A stretch of 64,000 nucleotides of DNA from Cryobacterium sp. HLT2-28 (GTDB lineage Bacteria > Actinomycetota > Actinomycetes > Actinomycetales > Microbacteriaceae): the NCBI RefSeq assembly GCF_004402495.1, contig NZ_SOFH01000009.1, positions 84,108-148,107 of the forward strand, read 5' to 3'. Of the stretch, positions 1-8,738 are shown piece after piece (the first letter of the stretch is position 1; every line of letters starts with the position of its first letter). The notes under the pieces are model-generated. The model was not told the DNA's origin. It searched no databases and worked only from the letters and a program-made list of their open reading frames with translations. A program made the position numbers and the translations under genes.

Positions 1-1597
1 AGCTCTTCTCGGCCGTGATCTCGAGCGGCTCGATCGCGATCTGAATCTTCGCGAACTGCCCGGATCCACCGGTCTGCTTCTTGTGCGTGTAGTCGTGACG
101 CTCGACCGCCCTGCGGATGGTCTCGCGGTATGCGACCTGGGGCTTGCCGACGTTGGCTTCGACGTTGAATTCACGCCGCATCCGGTCGACCAGGATGTCC
201 AGGTGCAGTTCGCCCATTCCCTTGATGACCGTCTGACCAGTTTCCTGGTTCTGCTCGGTACGGAAGGTCGGGTCTTCTTCGGCCAGCTTCTGGATCGCGA
301 GACCCAGCTTTTCCTGGTCCTGCTTGGTCTTCGGCTCGATCGCAACCTCGATGACCGGGTCAGGGAACGTCATCGACTCGAGCACGACCTGCGCGTTCGG
401 GTCGCACAGGGTGTCGCCGGTGGTCGTGTCCTTGAGGCCGATGACCGCGTAGATGTGACCGGCGGTCACGAAGGCCACCGGGTTCTCCTTGTTGGCGTGC
501 ATCTGGAAGATCTTGCCGATGCGCTCCTTCTTGCCCTTGGTCGAGTTGATGACCTGGGCACCGGAGTCGAGGTGGCCGGAGTACACGCGAACGTAGGTCA
601 GACGACCGAAGAACGGGTGCACGGCAACCTTGAACGCGAGAGCCGTGAACGGCTCGGTCGCATCCGGGTGGCGCATGATGACCTTCTCCTCGTCACGCGG
701 GTCGTGCGCCTCAATGGCGGGCACGTCGAGCGGGGTGGGGAGGTAGTCGATGACGGCGTCGAGCATCGGCTGGACGCCGCGGTTCTTGAACGCCGAGCCA
801 CAGAGGACCGGGTAGATCTCGCTGTTGACCGTGAGCTTGCGAATGGCGCCCTTGATCTCGGCGACGGTCAGCTCTTCGCCGGAGAAGTACTTCTCCATGA
901 GGTCGTCGTCGGTCTCGGCGACGGTCTCGAGGAGGAGCTTGCGGTAGGAGGCGGCCTGGTCGACGAGGTCGGCCGGGATCTCTTCGATGGCGTACTTGGA
1001 GCCCATCTCGACGTCACCCTTGGAGTCGCCGCGCCAGGTCAGTGCACGCATCTCGACGAGGTCGACAACACCTTCGAAGGTGTTCTCGGCGCCGATCGGC
1101 AACTGGATGACGAGCGGCTTCGCGCCGAGGCGCTTGACGATCGTGTCGACGGTGTAGAAGAAGTCGGCGCCGAGCTTGTCCATCTTGTTGACGAAGCAGA
1201 TGCGGGGCACGTCGTACTTGTCGGCCTGGCGCCAGACGGTCTCGGACTGGGGCTCAACGCCCTCCTTGCCGTCGAACACGGCGACGGCGCCGTCGAGGAC
1301 ACGGAGCGAACGCTCCACCTCGACGGTGAAGTCGACGTGGCCGGGGGTGTCGATGATGTTGATCTGGTTCTCAGCCCAGAAACAGGTCGTCGCGGCAGAC
1401 GTGATGGTGATGCCACGTTCCTGCTCCTGCGCCATCCAGTCCATCGTCGAGGCGCCGTCGTGCGTCTCACCGATCTTGTGATTGACACCCGTGTAGTACA
1501 GGATGCGCTCAGTGACGGTGGTCTTGCCAGCATCAATGTGAGCCATGATGCCGATGTTGCGGACCTTACTCAGGTCGGTGAGCACGTCAAGTGCCAC
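1..1597 (-). CDS. fusA: Elongation factor G, 3' end cut off by window edge
   Basis: GTPase that drives ribosomal translocation and, with RRF, ribosome recycling in the cytoplasm. 532 of the usual roughly 700 residues are visible; the C-terminal domains continue past position 1. The P-loop AHIDAGKT lies at residues 19-26, and the last visible residues ([13 protein letters not shown] and on) belong to domain IV. I chose the GTG at 1597 because a GGAGG ribosome site sits just upstream and the first residues ([20 protein letters not shown]) match the family. It is the third gene of the str operon, 135 nt after rpsG; tuf would be expected beyond the edge. Certain identification. Confidence 0.98.
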   Translation of the reverse strand, partial: MALDVLTDLSKVRNIGIMAHIDAGKTTVTERILYYTGVNHKIGETHDGASTMDWMAQEQERGITITSAATTCFWAENQINIIDTPGHVDFTVEVERSLRVLDGAVAVFDGKEGVEPQSETVWRQADKYDVPRICFVNKMDKLGADFFYTVDTIVKRLGAKPLVIQLPIGAENTFEGVVDLVEMRALTWRGDSKGDVEMGSKYAIEEIPADLVDQAASYRKLLLETVAETDDDLMEKYFSGEELTVAEIKGAIRKLTVNSEIYPVLCGSAFKNRGVQPMLDAVIDYLPTPLDVPAIEAHDPRDEEKVIMRHPDATEPFTALAFKVAVHPFFGRLTYVRVYSGHLDSGAQVINSTKGKKERIGKIFQMHANKENPVAFVTAGHIYAVIGLKDTTTGDTLCDPNAQVVLESMTFPDPVIEVAIEPKTKQDQEKLGLAIQKLAEEDPTFRTEQNQETGQTVIKGMGELHLDILVDRMRREFNVEANVGKPQVAYRETIRRAVERHDYTHKKQTGGSGQFAKIQIAIEPLEITAEKS

Positions 1598-1661
1598 GGG
1601 GGTCCTCCGGAAGTTTGCTTATGGTGATTGGGGCGAAACAGGGCATCCGGCGTTCAAGCCG

Positions 1662-1708
1662 CGGTGACCGAGCTTGTCGAGATCTGATCTCGACAAGCTC
1701 GACCACCG
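1662..1708. repeat. Large intergenic palindrome between rpsG and fusA
   Basis: Two 23-nt arms (1662-1684 and 1686-1708) around one central base match at 21 of 23 positions; the inner 15 nt (GAGCTTGTCGAGATC and its complement) are perfect. It lies in the spacer inside the str operon, so it would form a very stable hairpin in the mRNA. I recall similar GAGCTTGTCGA palindromes scattered in Microbacteriaceae spacers, and a degenerate relative occurs near 23542-23565. It could be a mobile repeat, an attenuator or an mRNA stability element. Confidence 0.8.
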
Positions 1709-1732
1709 GATCGGCTCGAAGCCGGAACGCGA

Positions 1733-2203
1733 CTACCAGCGGTAGTGAGCGAAGGCCTTGTTCGCCTCGGCCATCTTGTGCGTGTCCTCGCGGCGCTTCA
1801 CAGCGGCACCGAGGCCGTTGGATGCGTCGAGGATTTCGTTGGTGAGACGCTCGGTCATGGTCTTCTCGCGACGGGCCTTGGCGTAGCTGGTCAACCAGCG
1901 GAGGGCCAGGGTGTTGGCGCGGTGCGGCTTGACTTCAACCGGAACCTGGTAGGTGGAACCACCGACGCGGCGCGAACGCACCTCGAGGGTGGGGCGCACG
2001 TTGTCGAGTGCCTTCTTCAGCGTGACAACAGCATCCGCACCGTTCTTGGCAACGACACCTTCGAGTGCATCGTAAACGATGCGCTCGGCGAGGCCCTTCT
2101 TGCCGTCGAGGAGGATCTTGTTGACGAGCTGGGAAACGATGGGGGCGCCGTATACCGGGTCAGCGATAACGGGACGCTTGGGCGCTGGGCCTTTACGAGG
2201 CAT
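1733..2203 (-). CDS. rpsG: 30S ribosomal protein S7
   Basis: Primary binding protein that organises the 3' major domain of 16S rRNA in the 30S head. The length (156 residues) and the basic N-terminus [19 protein letters not shown] are typical of bacterial S7. The ATG overlaps the rpsL stop by one base (TAATG at 2205-2201), which indicates translational coupling within the str operon. S7 is the autoregulatory protein of this operon in E. coli; no equivalent site was identified here. Certain identification. Confidence 0.99.
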   Translation of the reverse strand: MPRKGPAPKRPVIADPVYGAPIVSQLVNKILLDGKKGLAERIVYDALEGVVAKNGADAVVTLKKALDNVRPTLEVRSRRVGGSTYQVPVEVKPHRANTLALRWLTSYAKARREKTMTERLTNEILDASNGLGAAVKRREDTHKMAEANKAFAHYRW

Positions 2204-2577
2204 TACTTCTTCTCCATCTTGGCGCCGTAGCGGCTACGAGCCTGCTTGCGGTTCTTGACGGCCTGGGTGTCCAGTGCGCCGCGAACGATCTTGTATCGAA
2301 CACCGGGGAGGTCCTTGACACGACCACCGCGGACGAGCACCATCGAGTGCTCCTGCAGGTTGTGACCCTCGCCGGGGATGTAGGCGGTGACCTCTGTGCC
2401 GTTGGACAGCTTGACGCGGGCGACCTTGCGGAGAGCCGAGTTCGGCTTCTTCGGGGTGGTCGTGTAGACACGGGTGCAAACGCCGCGCTGCTGGGGGTTG
2501 GACTTCAGGGCGGGAGCCTTGGTCTTGGTGACCTTGGGGCTGCGTCCCTTTCTGACCAACTGCTGAATGGTGGGCAC
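2203..2577 (-). CDS. rpsL: 30S ribosomal protein S12
   Basis: Decoding-centre protein of the small subunit, 124 residues, normal length. The conserved [10 protein letters not shown] loop carries Lys43 and the GGRVKDLPG loop carries Lys88 and Asp89. These are the wild-type residues at the two classical streptomycin-resistance positions, so the sequence predicts a streptomycin-sensitive ribosome at this locus. First gene of the str operon, followed by rpsG with a one-base overlap; a promoter is visible about 260 nt upstream. Certain identification. Confidence 0.99.
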   Translation of the reverse strand: MPTIQQLVRKGRSPKVTKTKAPALKSNPQQRGVCTRVYTTTPKKPNSALRKVARVKLSNGTEVTAYIPGEGHNLQEHSMVLVRGGRVKDLPGVRYKIVRGALDTQAVKNRKQARSRYGAKMEKK

Positions 2578-2834
2578 TAATTACTCCTTGTTTTTGCTGC
2601 ACGGTGACAGCTCATTGATGGTTAGCATTCGAATCGTTCGGTTTCCCGGCCGACTCGAGTTCATCTGGACCCGCCGGCACACACGCAATGAATTCCGTGT
2701 GATTTGGTGGGTATGCCGTGGGGGCTGCTCGGTGAGCACACCCTGAGTGAGTGCCGAACCGGACGCGCCTAAGGTGCAGCACGAGGGTATCGCGGTGGCA
2801 TGACTCAAGCGCACGACAAAGCGCACACCTCGAA

Positions 2835-2864
2835 ATACTAACTCGGCAGTGGCGGCCCGGTCAA
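2835..2864 (-). promoter_or_regulatory. Candidate str operon promoter with long leader
   Basis: On the minus strand a -35 TTGACC (2864-2859) is followed after 18 nt by a -10 TAGTAT (2840-2835), close to the vegetative sigma consensus. Transcription would start near 2828 and give a leader of about 250 nt before rpsL. The spacer 2578-2902 holds no convincing gene: the open frame at 2581-3012 on the minus strand has no family resemblance. No further motif was recognised in the leader. Confidence 0.65.
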
Positions 2865-2902
2865 ATGGGTTACGGGGTCTGACGGGTTCGTTCAGCCGTT
2901 GT

Positions 2903-3577
2903 TCAGATGCTGCGCGGCCAGAGCGGCGAATCGAGCGCCGTGTCGAGGTCGGCGAGGAGGGCCAGCACCCAGGGTTCGACGTAGTCGGCGACGGCCTGGC
3001 GCATCCGCTCACGGTGCCGGAACAGCTCGGCGCAGACCCGGCTGCCGACCAGGGCCGCGTGCTCGTCGGCGAGTTTCAGTTCGGTGCGGATGGCCGTCTT
3101 CTCCTCCGCCGTGAGCGGCGGCGGAGCGGATTCGGCGGCCGCGGCCTGGTCGGGCCGGGCCAGTTCGGCGAAGGTGAACAGGTAGGGCGCATCCGCGGTG
3201 GTGGGCGGGTCGAGGTCGAGGCCTTTGTACTCCGGGTCGAGGCCCTCGGTGGGGTGGTAGCTGGCGGCCGCCTTGCGTTCCTCGTTCAGGTGGATCTCGC
3301 GGCTGAGCAGGGGCAGGTTGAGCTCGGTGTATTCGTCGACGGCGGCGTCGATGACGAGCTTCACGCGCATGGCGAGGGCATGCTGCACGGCGTGCGGGAC
3401 ATCGGTGGCCAGGCCGGCGGCGACGATGACCGGCGAGCCGAAGCAGGTGCGGCAGAGGCGGGCGCGGCCGCGGTGCGTGCCCGGGCGCCAGCGCGGGAGC
3501 CAACGCAACCAGTTGTCAACCTCATGGCTGACGCGTGACTCGATGGATCCGTCCATGGACGTTAAGGATAGCCGCAA
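2903..3577 (-). CDS. Conserved-looking hypothetical protein upstream of str operon
   Basis: 224 residues from the TTG at 3577, chosen because AAGGG lies just upstream; an ATG at 3556 would shorten it by seven residues and has no visible ribosome site. The protein is soluble and acidic in its C-terminal half. An N-terminal segment reads RARLCRTCFGSP, with two cysteines three residues apart. There is no signal peptide or membrane helix, and I do not recognise a family. It points in the same direction as the str operon but is separated from it by that operon's own promoter. Codon use looks native, so it is probably a real gene. Confidence 0.6.
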   Translation of the reverse strand: MRLSLTSMDGSIESRVSHEVDNWLRWLPRWRPGTHRGRARLCRTCFGSPVIVAAGLATDVPHAVQHALAMRVKLVIDAAVDEYTELNLPLLSREIHLNEERKAAASYHPTEGLDPEYKGLDLDPPTTADAPYLFTFAELARPDQAAAAESAPPPLTAEEKTAIRTELKLADEHAALVGSRVCAELFRHRERMRQAVADYVEPWVLALLADLDTALDSPLWPRSI

Positions 3578-3625
3578 TCAGCCCTTGCGAACCGGGAGAT
3601 TCCGGCCAATCTCACTGCGCCAGGG

Positions 3626-4117
3626 TCAGGGTTCCTCGTGACGCTCCCAGGGCCAGAGTGGACGCCCGTGCTCACCGACTCGCGAGGCCAGGATGACCGA
3701 GTAGAGCAGAGTCACGACGAAGGCGAGAAGGCCGGTCACCGCTGCAAACGGCCGGGCCAGGGTGGTCTCCGCGAAGGTGAGCGCGTCAAACGCCTGGCCG
3801 CTGGTCAACGGGTACAGGATGGCACCCACGACGATGAAGACGGCGAACGCCGCCGCCCCGGTCCCGAGCGAGTAGCCCACGGCGACCCGCTGCCGGTTGG
3901 GGCGATCACGCAGCCCGAGCGTGAGCATGAGCGCGAAGACCAGCACAATCGAGGCCGCGGCCATGCTCGGGCCGACGAGCGGGCCGGCATCCGGTTCACT
4001 GATGACGTCGAGGTTCGTGGCAAGGCTGATCATGCCGAAGGCCGCCACGATCAGCGCGGCGTAGAGCACCGCCGCGAAAACCGCGACGACGCTCGCGTAC
4101 TTCTGGTAGTCACGCAT
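3626..4117 (-). CDS. Small four-helix membrane protein
   Basis: 163 residues from the ATG at 4117, preceded by GGGGGAG. Four hydrophobic segments are visible: near residues 8-32 (VVAVFAAVLYAALIVAAFG), 50-68, 82-104 and 123-145. The short polar C-terminus ends in RPLWPWERHEEP. It resembles a Microbacteriaceae family that I believe is DUF6121, but I cannot confirm the number. Function unknown. It stands alone, between the hypothetical gene at 2903 and a second membrane protein at 4167, all on the same strand. Confidence 0.6.
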   Translation of the reverse strand: MRDYQKYASVVAVFAAVLYAALIVAAFGMISLATNLDVISEPDAGPLVGPSMAAASIVLVFALMLTLGLRDRPNRQRVAVGYSLGTGAAAFAVFIVVGAILYPLTSGQAFDALTFAETTLARPFAAVTGLLAFVVTLLYSVILASRVGEHGRPLWPWERHEEP

Positions 4118-4166
4118 CGCTCCCCCTATCCGAGTCTTGCGCAGCCCCACCAGCGCCGCATGTCCG

Positions 4167-5174
4167 TTAGTTGGAGCGGATGCCCTGCGGTCCGTCGGCG
4201 AGCACGCGGTCGTACTCGGCCTTCGTCGTGGCGTTGCGCTCGGTAACCGAGCGGCCGCGGCGGGCGATCCACGCGCCGGTCCAGATCGGCACCTCACGGG
4301 CGACGACGGCGGCGGCGATCGCGCCCGGGTTCAGCCACTGCTGGCTGACGAAGCGGTAGGCCTCGTCGGGCGTGAAGTTCCACGCCTGCACGCTGAGCAG
4401 GGCCGCCCCGATGTAGGAGAAGTAGACGACGACGGCCACGAGGAAGCCGAAGAGCACGTAGGCCCACCAGCCGCCGCGGTTGACGATCGCGACCAGCAGG
4501 GCGAAGCCGAGGAAGAAGAAGATCGCCGGCACGTAGAAGATCGGCAGCACGATGAAGTCGGTGAACTTCGCCGTGGTGTCGGCGAGCGAGCCGCTGCCGA
4601 TGCCGGAGAGTGCCAGCGCGACGAGGGCGTAGAGCGCCGCGAAGACGGCCGTGCCGAGGAGCGCGATCAGGATGCCGACGCCGCGGTTGCCCTTGTGCTT
4701 GGGCGCGGTGGGCGCCTGGATGTACACCGGGGGCTGCACGGTGGTGTTCGTCGGCGTGTAGGCCTGGGTCGGCTCGGCCGGCTGGGTATACGGGGGCTGT
4801 TCGCGGGTGGGCGCGTCGTCGCTGGCGAGCGTGGCGGCACCGGTGCCGCCGACCGTGGCGGCCGGCACGTAGGTGTCGCGCTTGACCGAGTCGGCGGACA
4901 CGGGCGCGGGCGCGTACGCCTGGGTGGCGGCGGAATCGGGCGCATCGTAGGAGATCGGCTCGCCGATCGGCGCGCCCGGGTGCGCCTGCTCGGGGTTGGT
5001 CTGCTCGGCAGGGTGGGCGAATGCCGCGGGTGCCGCGCCGTCGCGGGCGTCTGCCTCGCGGCGGGCCGTTTCGGCGTCGACGCCGACGGGGCCGGTCTCG
5101 TGGCGTCCGGTGGTGGTTGCCGAGGCATCCGTGTCGGGGTTGGTGTTGCCGTCGTTGGGCGTGGTGTCGCTCAT
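4167..5174 (-). CDS. Membrane protein with long disordered N-terminal tail
   Basis: 335 residues from the ATG at 5174 (GAGGAG upstream). Roughly the first 165 residues are low-complexity, rich in Ala, Thr, Pro, Glu and Asp with no hydrophobic stretch. They are followed by about four transmembrane segments, beginning GVGILIALLGTAVFAALYAL and including FVSQQWLNPG between the last helices. The C-terminus is charged and cytoplasm-like (ARRGRSVTERNATTKAEYD). Function unknown. The tail plus polytopic domain is common among actinobacterial envelope proteins. It is convergent with no gene and lies upstream of the pilus locus terminator region. Confidence 0.65.
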   Translation of the reverse strand: MSDTTPNDGNTNPDTDASATTTGRHETGPVGVDAETARREADARDGAAPAAFAHPAEQTNPEQAHPGAPIGEPISYDAPDSAATQAYAPAPVSADSVKRDTYVPAATVGGTGAATLASDDAPTREQPPYTQPAEPTQAYTPTNTTVQPPVYIQAPTAPKHKGNRGVGILIALLGTAVFAALYALVALALSGIGSGSLADTTAKFTDFIVLPIFYVPAIFFFLGFALLVAIVNRGGWWAYVLFGFLVAVVVYFSYIGAALLSVQAWNFTPDEAYRFVSQQWLNPGAIAAAVVAREVPIWTGAWIARRGRSVTERNATTKAEYDRVLADGPQGIRSN

Positions 5175-5336
5175 GCTGCACTCCTCACGGGCCTGGCGGC
5201 CGTAGCTCTCTGCAGTAACCATAGCAATGCGCGTGCTGTGCGCCGCGGAAGCGCGGCGCAGAGTCTGGTGGCGGGGTCGGTCGGGTCGCGTCTGGACGCG
5301 CATTTGACCCTCGCAGCGCCCACACCGCGTCGAGAT

Positions 5337-5411
5337 CTACCCTTTCGGTCGAGCACGGCTCGCACGCCGGCCGGTTTCGACCGAAAAGGTAGGACTCGGG
5401 AGATGCCCGAG
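5337..5411 (-). terminator. Two hairpins after the last pilus gene
   Basis: Immediately after the pilO stop codon (5414-5412) comes a compact hairpin: CTCGGG (5395-5400), 5-nt loop, CCCGAG (5406-5411). A second inverted repeat follows, arms 5337-5352 and 5377-5392, matching at 15 of 16 positions with a 24-nt loop. Neither is followed by a T-run, which is usual in high-GC actinobacteria. The position fits transcription termination of the pil operon. Confidence 0.6.
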
Positions 5412-6185
5412 CTACCCGGCCGGAGGTGCAGCCGCGGCGGGCGGATCGATCAGCACGTAAATCAGGGCGGAGATCGTGGTGGTGACCTGATCCGACGTCG
5501 CTGGAGTGTCGACGGTGGTCGTGGTGATAGCCGTGGGCGCTGCTGCAGGAGGCGATTCTGCTCGGGCCGTTGCAAAGGTGGTAACCATGACCAACCGCGT
5601 GCCCTTTTGAAGACCCTCAATGAAGTCGAGTACGTTCCCGTAGCTTCCGGAAACGGAGAGAGAGATGGGCACGGACACGAAGTTTGACGCTGTGATCAGC
5701 GCGTTCGGCACGGGCGCCAGTGCAGCAGCGACCTCAGCAGCAGTTGGTGCCGCTGATGCGGTGGGAGCGGGTGTTGCCGTTGGTGTGGGCGCAGTCTGCG
5801 CCCCCTCAGCTGCAGTTGCGGTGGGAGCGACAACGACCGGCACGTACGCCTGCGCGTCCTTCACCGAAATATCGGTCAGCGTGACTTGGTGCTGCTGGGC
5901 GATGGAATCCAGCTGCGCGACGAATGCTGGGATCTCGGCCGCGTTGGGAACAGCCAATCTGAGCGCCGATAATTCGCCCTTGAGATCCCCGATGTTCTCG
6001 AATTTCACTTTTAGAGCGGCTACTTTGAGTGCAGACGCGGAGTTTTGGGTTTCGACTGCCACGCGGTCTGCGTCTGCAATACTCGCTTCGCTGAGTTTCG
6101 GAGAGATCCCGAGAACCCAACCCAGGACGGCGGTGGCGGCGATCAGTACGACGCTTCCAAGAACCCAGAGCCTGTTCAGGTCCAT
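5412..6185 (-). CDS. pilO: Type IV pilus inner-membrane platform protein PilO
   Basis: Single-pass membrane protein of the pilus alignment complex, partner of PilN. 257 residues: a short cytoplasmic N-terminus, a membrane helix at about 8-27 (LWVLGSVVLIAATAVLGWVL), a coiled segment, then a ferredoxin-like periplasm-side domain. An Ala/Pro/Thr-rich linker at about 120-155 interrupts the domain and a second one lies near the C-terminus. Assignment rests on topology, size and being last in the pilM-pilN-pilO order, with one base between it and pilN. Overall sequence similarity in this family is low. Confidence 0.8.
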   Translation of the reverse strand: MDLNRLWVLGSVVLIAATAVLGWVLGISPKLSEASIADADRVAVETQNSASALKVAALKVKFENIGDLKGELSALRLAVPNAAEIPAFVAQLDSIAQQHQVTLTDISVKDAQAYVPVVVAPTATAAEGAQTAPTPTATPAPTASAAPTAAEVAAALAPVPNALITASNFVSVPISLSVSGSYGNVLDFIEGLQKGTRLVMVTTFATARAESPPAAAPTAITTTTVDTPATSDQVTTTISALIYVLIDPPAAAAPPAG

Positions 6186-6187
6186 TG

Positions 6188-6853
6188 TTACTTTCCCTCC
6201 GGTGTAGCGAAGCGATTCGAATACGCGCCGCCGTTGATGTGCAGAACGAGGTCGACGGTGTATGCGCCGCTATCGGACCGTTTGATCGACCCGGGCGTGG
6301 CATCCGCGTAGCCTGGCAGCCCCTTGATCGCGTCGAGCCATTGGGGGACCGAAGGAAGGTTTGGGCTGGTCACGGTGAGCGTGAGGGTCGCCACGCGGGC
6401 AGCTTGTAGGGGAGCAGTTGGTTGCATATACGCGCCCAGCGGGGACGCGGAATCCACGCTTACCGTGTCAATGGAAACGTCTTCTGGCAGCGCCGCACGG
6501 ACCTTGGAAAGGTAAGACTTCCAGTCGACTTCGGTGGACGCGCCGAATTGGCGTGCCGCGACGGTCAAGTCGACCTCGTTTTGCACCTGATTCACCTCGG
6601 CATACTTCGCCTGACCGGCGAGCAACTCTGCCGTGCGCTGCTGAGCGGAAGCCAGCTCAATCTGGCTCTGCTGCGCATGCCATGTCGCAGCGCCCACCCC
6701 GGTGATCATCAGAACCACTACTGCGATGAGGATAGCGCCAAGACGCCGACGGGTTGCCTTGACTTTCTTGCCTGCCTTGACCTCCGGCGGCAACAAGTCG
6801 ACGCGTGGCTCCCCGCCGAGTACCAGCTCGTCACCATCTCTCGAGCGACTCAT
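6188..6853 (-). CDS. pilN: Type IV pilus assembly protein PilN
   Basis: 221 residues. The cytoplasmic N-terminus contains the PilN signature RVDLLPPEV (near residues 17-25), the short peptide that inserts into PilM. It is followed by a membrane helix near 38-60 (LGAILIAVVVLMITGVGAATW), a coiled-coil stretch, and an extracytoplasmic ferredoxin-like fold. Its start overlaps the pilM stop by four bases (ATGA, 6853-6850), indicating translational coupling. With PilM and PilO it forms the scaffold between the motor ATPases and the pilus. Confidence 0.88.
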   Translation of the reverse strand: MSRSRDGDELVLGGEPRVDLLPPEVKAGKKVKATRRRLGAILIAVVVLMITGVGAATWHAQQSQIELASAQQRTAELLAGQAKYAEVNQVQNEVDLTVAARQFGASTEVDWKSYLSKVRAALPEDVSIDTVSVDSASPLGAYMQPTAPLQAARVATLTLTVTSPNLPSVPQWLDAIKGLPGYADATPGSIKRSDSGAYTVDLVLHINGGAYSNRFATPEGK

Positions 6854-7890
6854 GCGTGGCTCCCAAGGGCGAGCCCCAGTGCGACGGAATAAGCGCCCCG
6901 AGTATTCTGTAATGCTTCTGCGTTGACGCCGCGCCCAAGCGTTACCGCCGCAGCGGGATCGGCCTCAAAGACCGGAAGTCGCGTCAACTCGCCCAGCGCG
7001 GTAACGAAGCCACGCAAATGGGCACCACCGCCAGTCAGGACAATCCTCGTCACTGGCATGTGGTTTCTCGTGTTGACGAAGTAGTTGACAGTGTTCCTCA
7101 GGCTGTTGAGCAGTTCGGCCGTCACCTCATGGATGATCGTGGCCGCCTGCGGATGCTCGGGCGCTGGATCTAGACCGATCGTGCGCTTCAGCAGCTCTGC
7201 CTCATCGGAGGTCAGACCCAGTCGAAGGACCATCGCTTGGGTGAGGTCTCCACCACCCGCGGGAATGAGTCGCACAAATTGCGGGACCCCGTTCAGCGTG
7301 ACGACGACAGTGGTGGTCGCCAGACCGACGTCGATCTGCACAACCGCACCATCCGCTTGAGCACCCCTGTTGATTACCCGAGTCAGCGCGAAAGGAATCA
7401 GATCTACTTCCACGGGTGTAAGCCCAGCCAGCTGGACCGCCTTCACATTCCCCTGGACCGCGTCCTTGACGGCAGCGATCAGGAGCCCGTTTACCTCCGG
7501 TCCGGATTCTCCTTCACTCTCTGAAACCGGATAAAAATCGAGCAGGGCGTCGGCCACCGGCACGGCGAGCAAGTCTTGCACCTGGAAGGGAAGCGACTCT
7601 CTGATGCGCTTGATCGGCATCTTTGGCACCGTGAGATCGCGTGCAAGCACGCGATGGTTCCCCATTCCGAGAACTACCTTTTTGCTCTTGAAACCGCCTG
7701 CTGACCACAGGGTCTTGATTGCGGCCGAAACAGTGTTGGGCTCAACGACTTCCCCCCGGTTGACCGCACCTACGGGCAATTCCACGGCGTGGTAGCGAAG
7801 CAAGGTCGGCTTCCCCTTGCCTGCGTCACTCACCTCAGCCGCACGCACTCCGGACGTTCCGATGTCGATTCCTACGACACTTGTCGTCAT
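6850..7890 (-). CDS. pilM: Type IV pilus actin-like ATPase PilM
   Basis: Cytoplasmic actin-fold protein that binds the PilN N-terminal peptide. 346 residues from the ATG at 7890, chosen because GGGAGAAG lies just upstream; a longer frame would run into pilD. The phosphate-1 motif GIDIGTSGVRAAEV is at the start, phosphate-2 QIDVGLATTTVVV in the middle, and the adenosine motif IVLTGGGAHLRGF near residue 275. Located between pilD and pilN in the operon. Strong assignment. Confidence 0.92.
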   Translation of the reverse strand: MTTSVVGIDIGTSGVRAAEVSDAGKGKPTLLRYHAVELPVGAVNRGEVVEPNTVSAAIKTLWSAGGFKSKKVVLGMGNHRVLARDLTVPKMPIKRIRESLPFQVQDLLAVPVADALLDFYPVSESEGESGPEVNGLLIAAVKDAVQGNVKAVQLAGLTPVEVDLIPFALTRVINRGAQADGAVVQIDVGLATTTVVVTLNGVPQFVRLIPAGGGDLTQAMVLRLGLTSDEAELLKRTIGLDPAPEHPQAATIIHEVTAELLNSLRNTVNYFVNTRNHMPVTRIVLTGGGAHLRGFVTALGELTRLPVFEADPAAAVTLGRGVNAEALQNTRGAYSVALGLALGSHA

Positions 7891-7915
7891 TGCTTCTCCC
7901 TCGCGAGTGCTGCGG

Positions 7916-8737
7916 TCATGCCAAACCAAAAAGCGACAAATAGCCGACGGCTATCTGTTCACCATAGAAGATGCCGAGCCATGCTCCCGCCAACATCCAT
8001 GGGCCAAACGGGATACCGCTTTTCCTGTTGGCCTGACGGGCGATGAGGAGCACGAGCGCAAACAGGCCGCCCAGTAGAAATGCTGAGAACGCCCCGACAG
8101 CGAGCTGGCCCCAACCGAACCATCCCAGGTAGAGACCGAGCAGCCCAGCGAGCTTCACGTCGCCCATCCCCATGCCGGCCGGGTAGGCCAGCGCCATGAG
8201 AAAGTACAGTGCGAATAGCCCGCCAGCCCCGATGATGGCCCCGATGAGCCGCCCGGGCTCGCCCGCCGCCACGGCTGCAGAGGTGAGCAACACCGCACCC
8301 ACCGGGTAGGCCGGCAGCACAATCCGATTGGGGAGGGTGTGCGTATCGAGATCAATCAACGCTAGGGCGACGCTCACCGCGGCCAGGTACAGCAAGGCCA
8401 CGAGCGTGAGGATCATTGCGAGGGTCTCGCTTGTTGTCGTTGGGACCTGCACGGCGCGACCAGCCAGAACCCACCAGGCCACGGCGCCGAAGAAGACGGC
8501 TGTGCCCAGCTCAACGAGCGGGTACCGTGCCGAAATCTTGATCCCACAGTCCCTGCAGCGGCCCCACAACAGCAGCCAGGACAGCACGGGAACGTTGTCG
8601 CGAGCACGGATCGGCCCGCCGCATCCGCCGCAGGCACTCGGTGGCGAGACGATGGACCGTTTGAGCGGCAACCGGTAGACGACGACATTGAGGAATGAAC
8701 CGATCACGGAGCCGAACATCCCGATGAGAATGGCCAC
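7916..8737 (-). CDS. pilD: Prepilin peptidase / N-methyltransferase
   Basis: Membrane aspartyl protease that cleaves and methylates type IV prepilins. 273 residues from the GTG at 8737, which begins just after the stop of the preceding pilin gene; the next ATG is seven codons later. The tetracysteine zinc motif of the methyltransferase domain is present (CGGC at 36-39, CRDC at 61-64). The two catalytic aspartate motifs are IDLDTHTLPN (about 129-137) and GMGMGDVKLAG. About eight membrane helices. It would process all five pilin-like proteins encoded just upstream. Confidence 0.93.
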   Translation of the reverse strand: MAILIGMFGSVIGSFLNVVVYRLPLKRSIVSPPSACGGCGGPIRARDNVPVLSWLLLWGRCRDCGIKISARYPLVELGTAVFFGAVAWWVLAGRAVQVPTTTSETLAMILTLVALLYLAAVSVALALIDLDTHTLPNRIVLPAYPVGAVLLTSAAVAAGEPGRLIGAIIGAGGLFALYFLMALAYPAGMGMGDVKLAGLLGLYLGWFGWGQLAVGAFSAFLLGGLFALVLLIARQANRKSGIPFGPWMLAGAWLGIFYGEQIAVGYLSLFGLA

Positions 8738-8738
8738 G

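Noticed and set aside
83..1627. Open frame of 514 codons on the + strand across fusA
   Set aside because: It is antisense to a certain EF-G gene and is an effect of GC-rich third positions.
2581..3012. Open frame of 143 codons upstream of rpsL, minus strand
   Set aside because: It covers the str promoter and leader, has no ribosome site and looks like no known protein.
4167..5174. Pro/Thr-rich N-terminal tail as a cell-wall surface protein
   Set aside because: There is no signal peptide or sorting signal, and the polytopic domain at the C-terminus indicates an inner-membrane protein.
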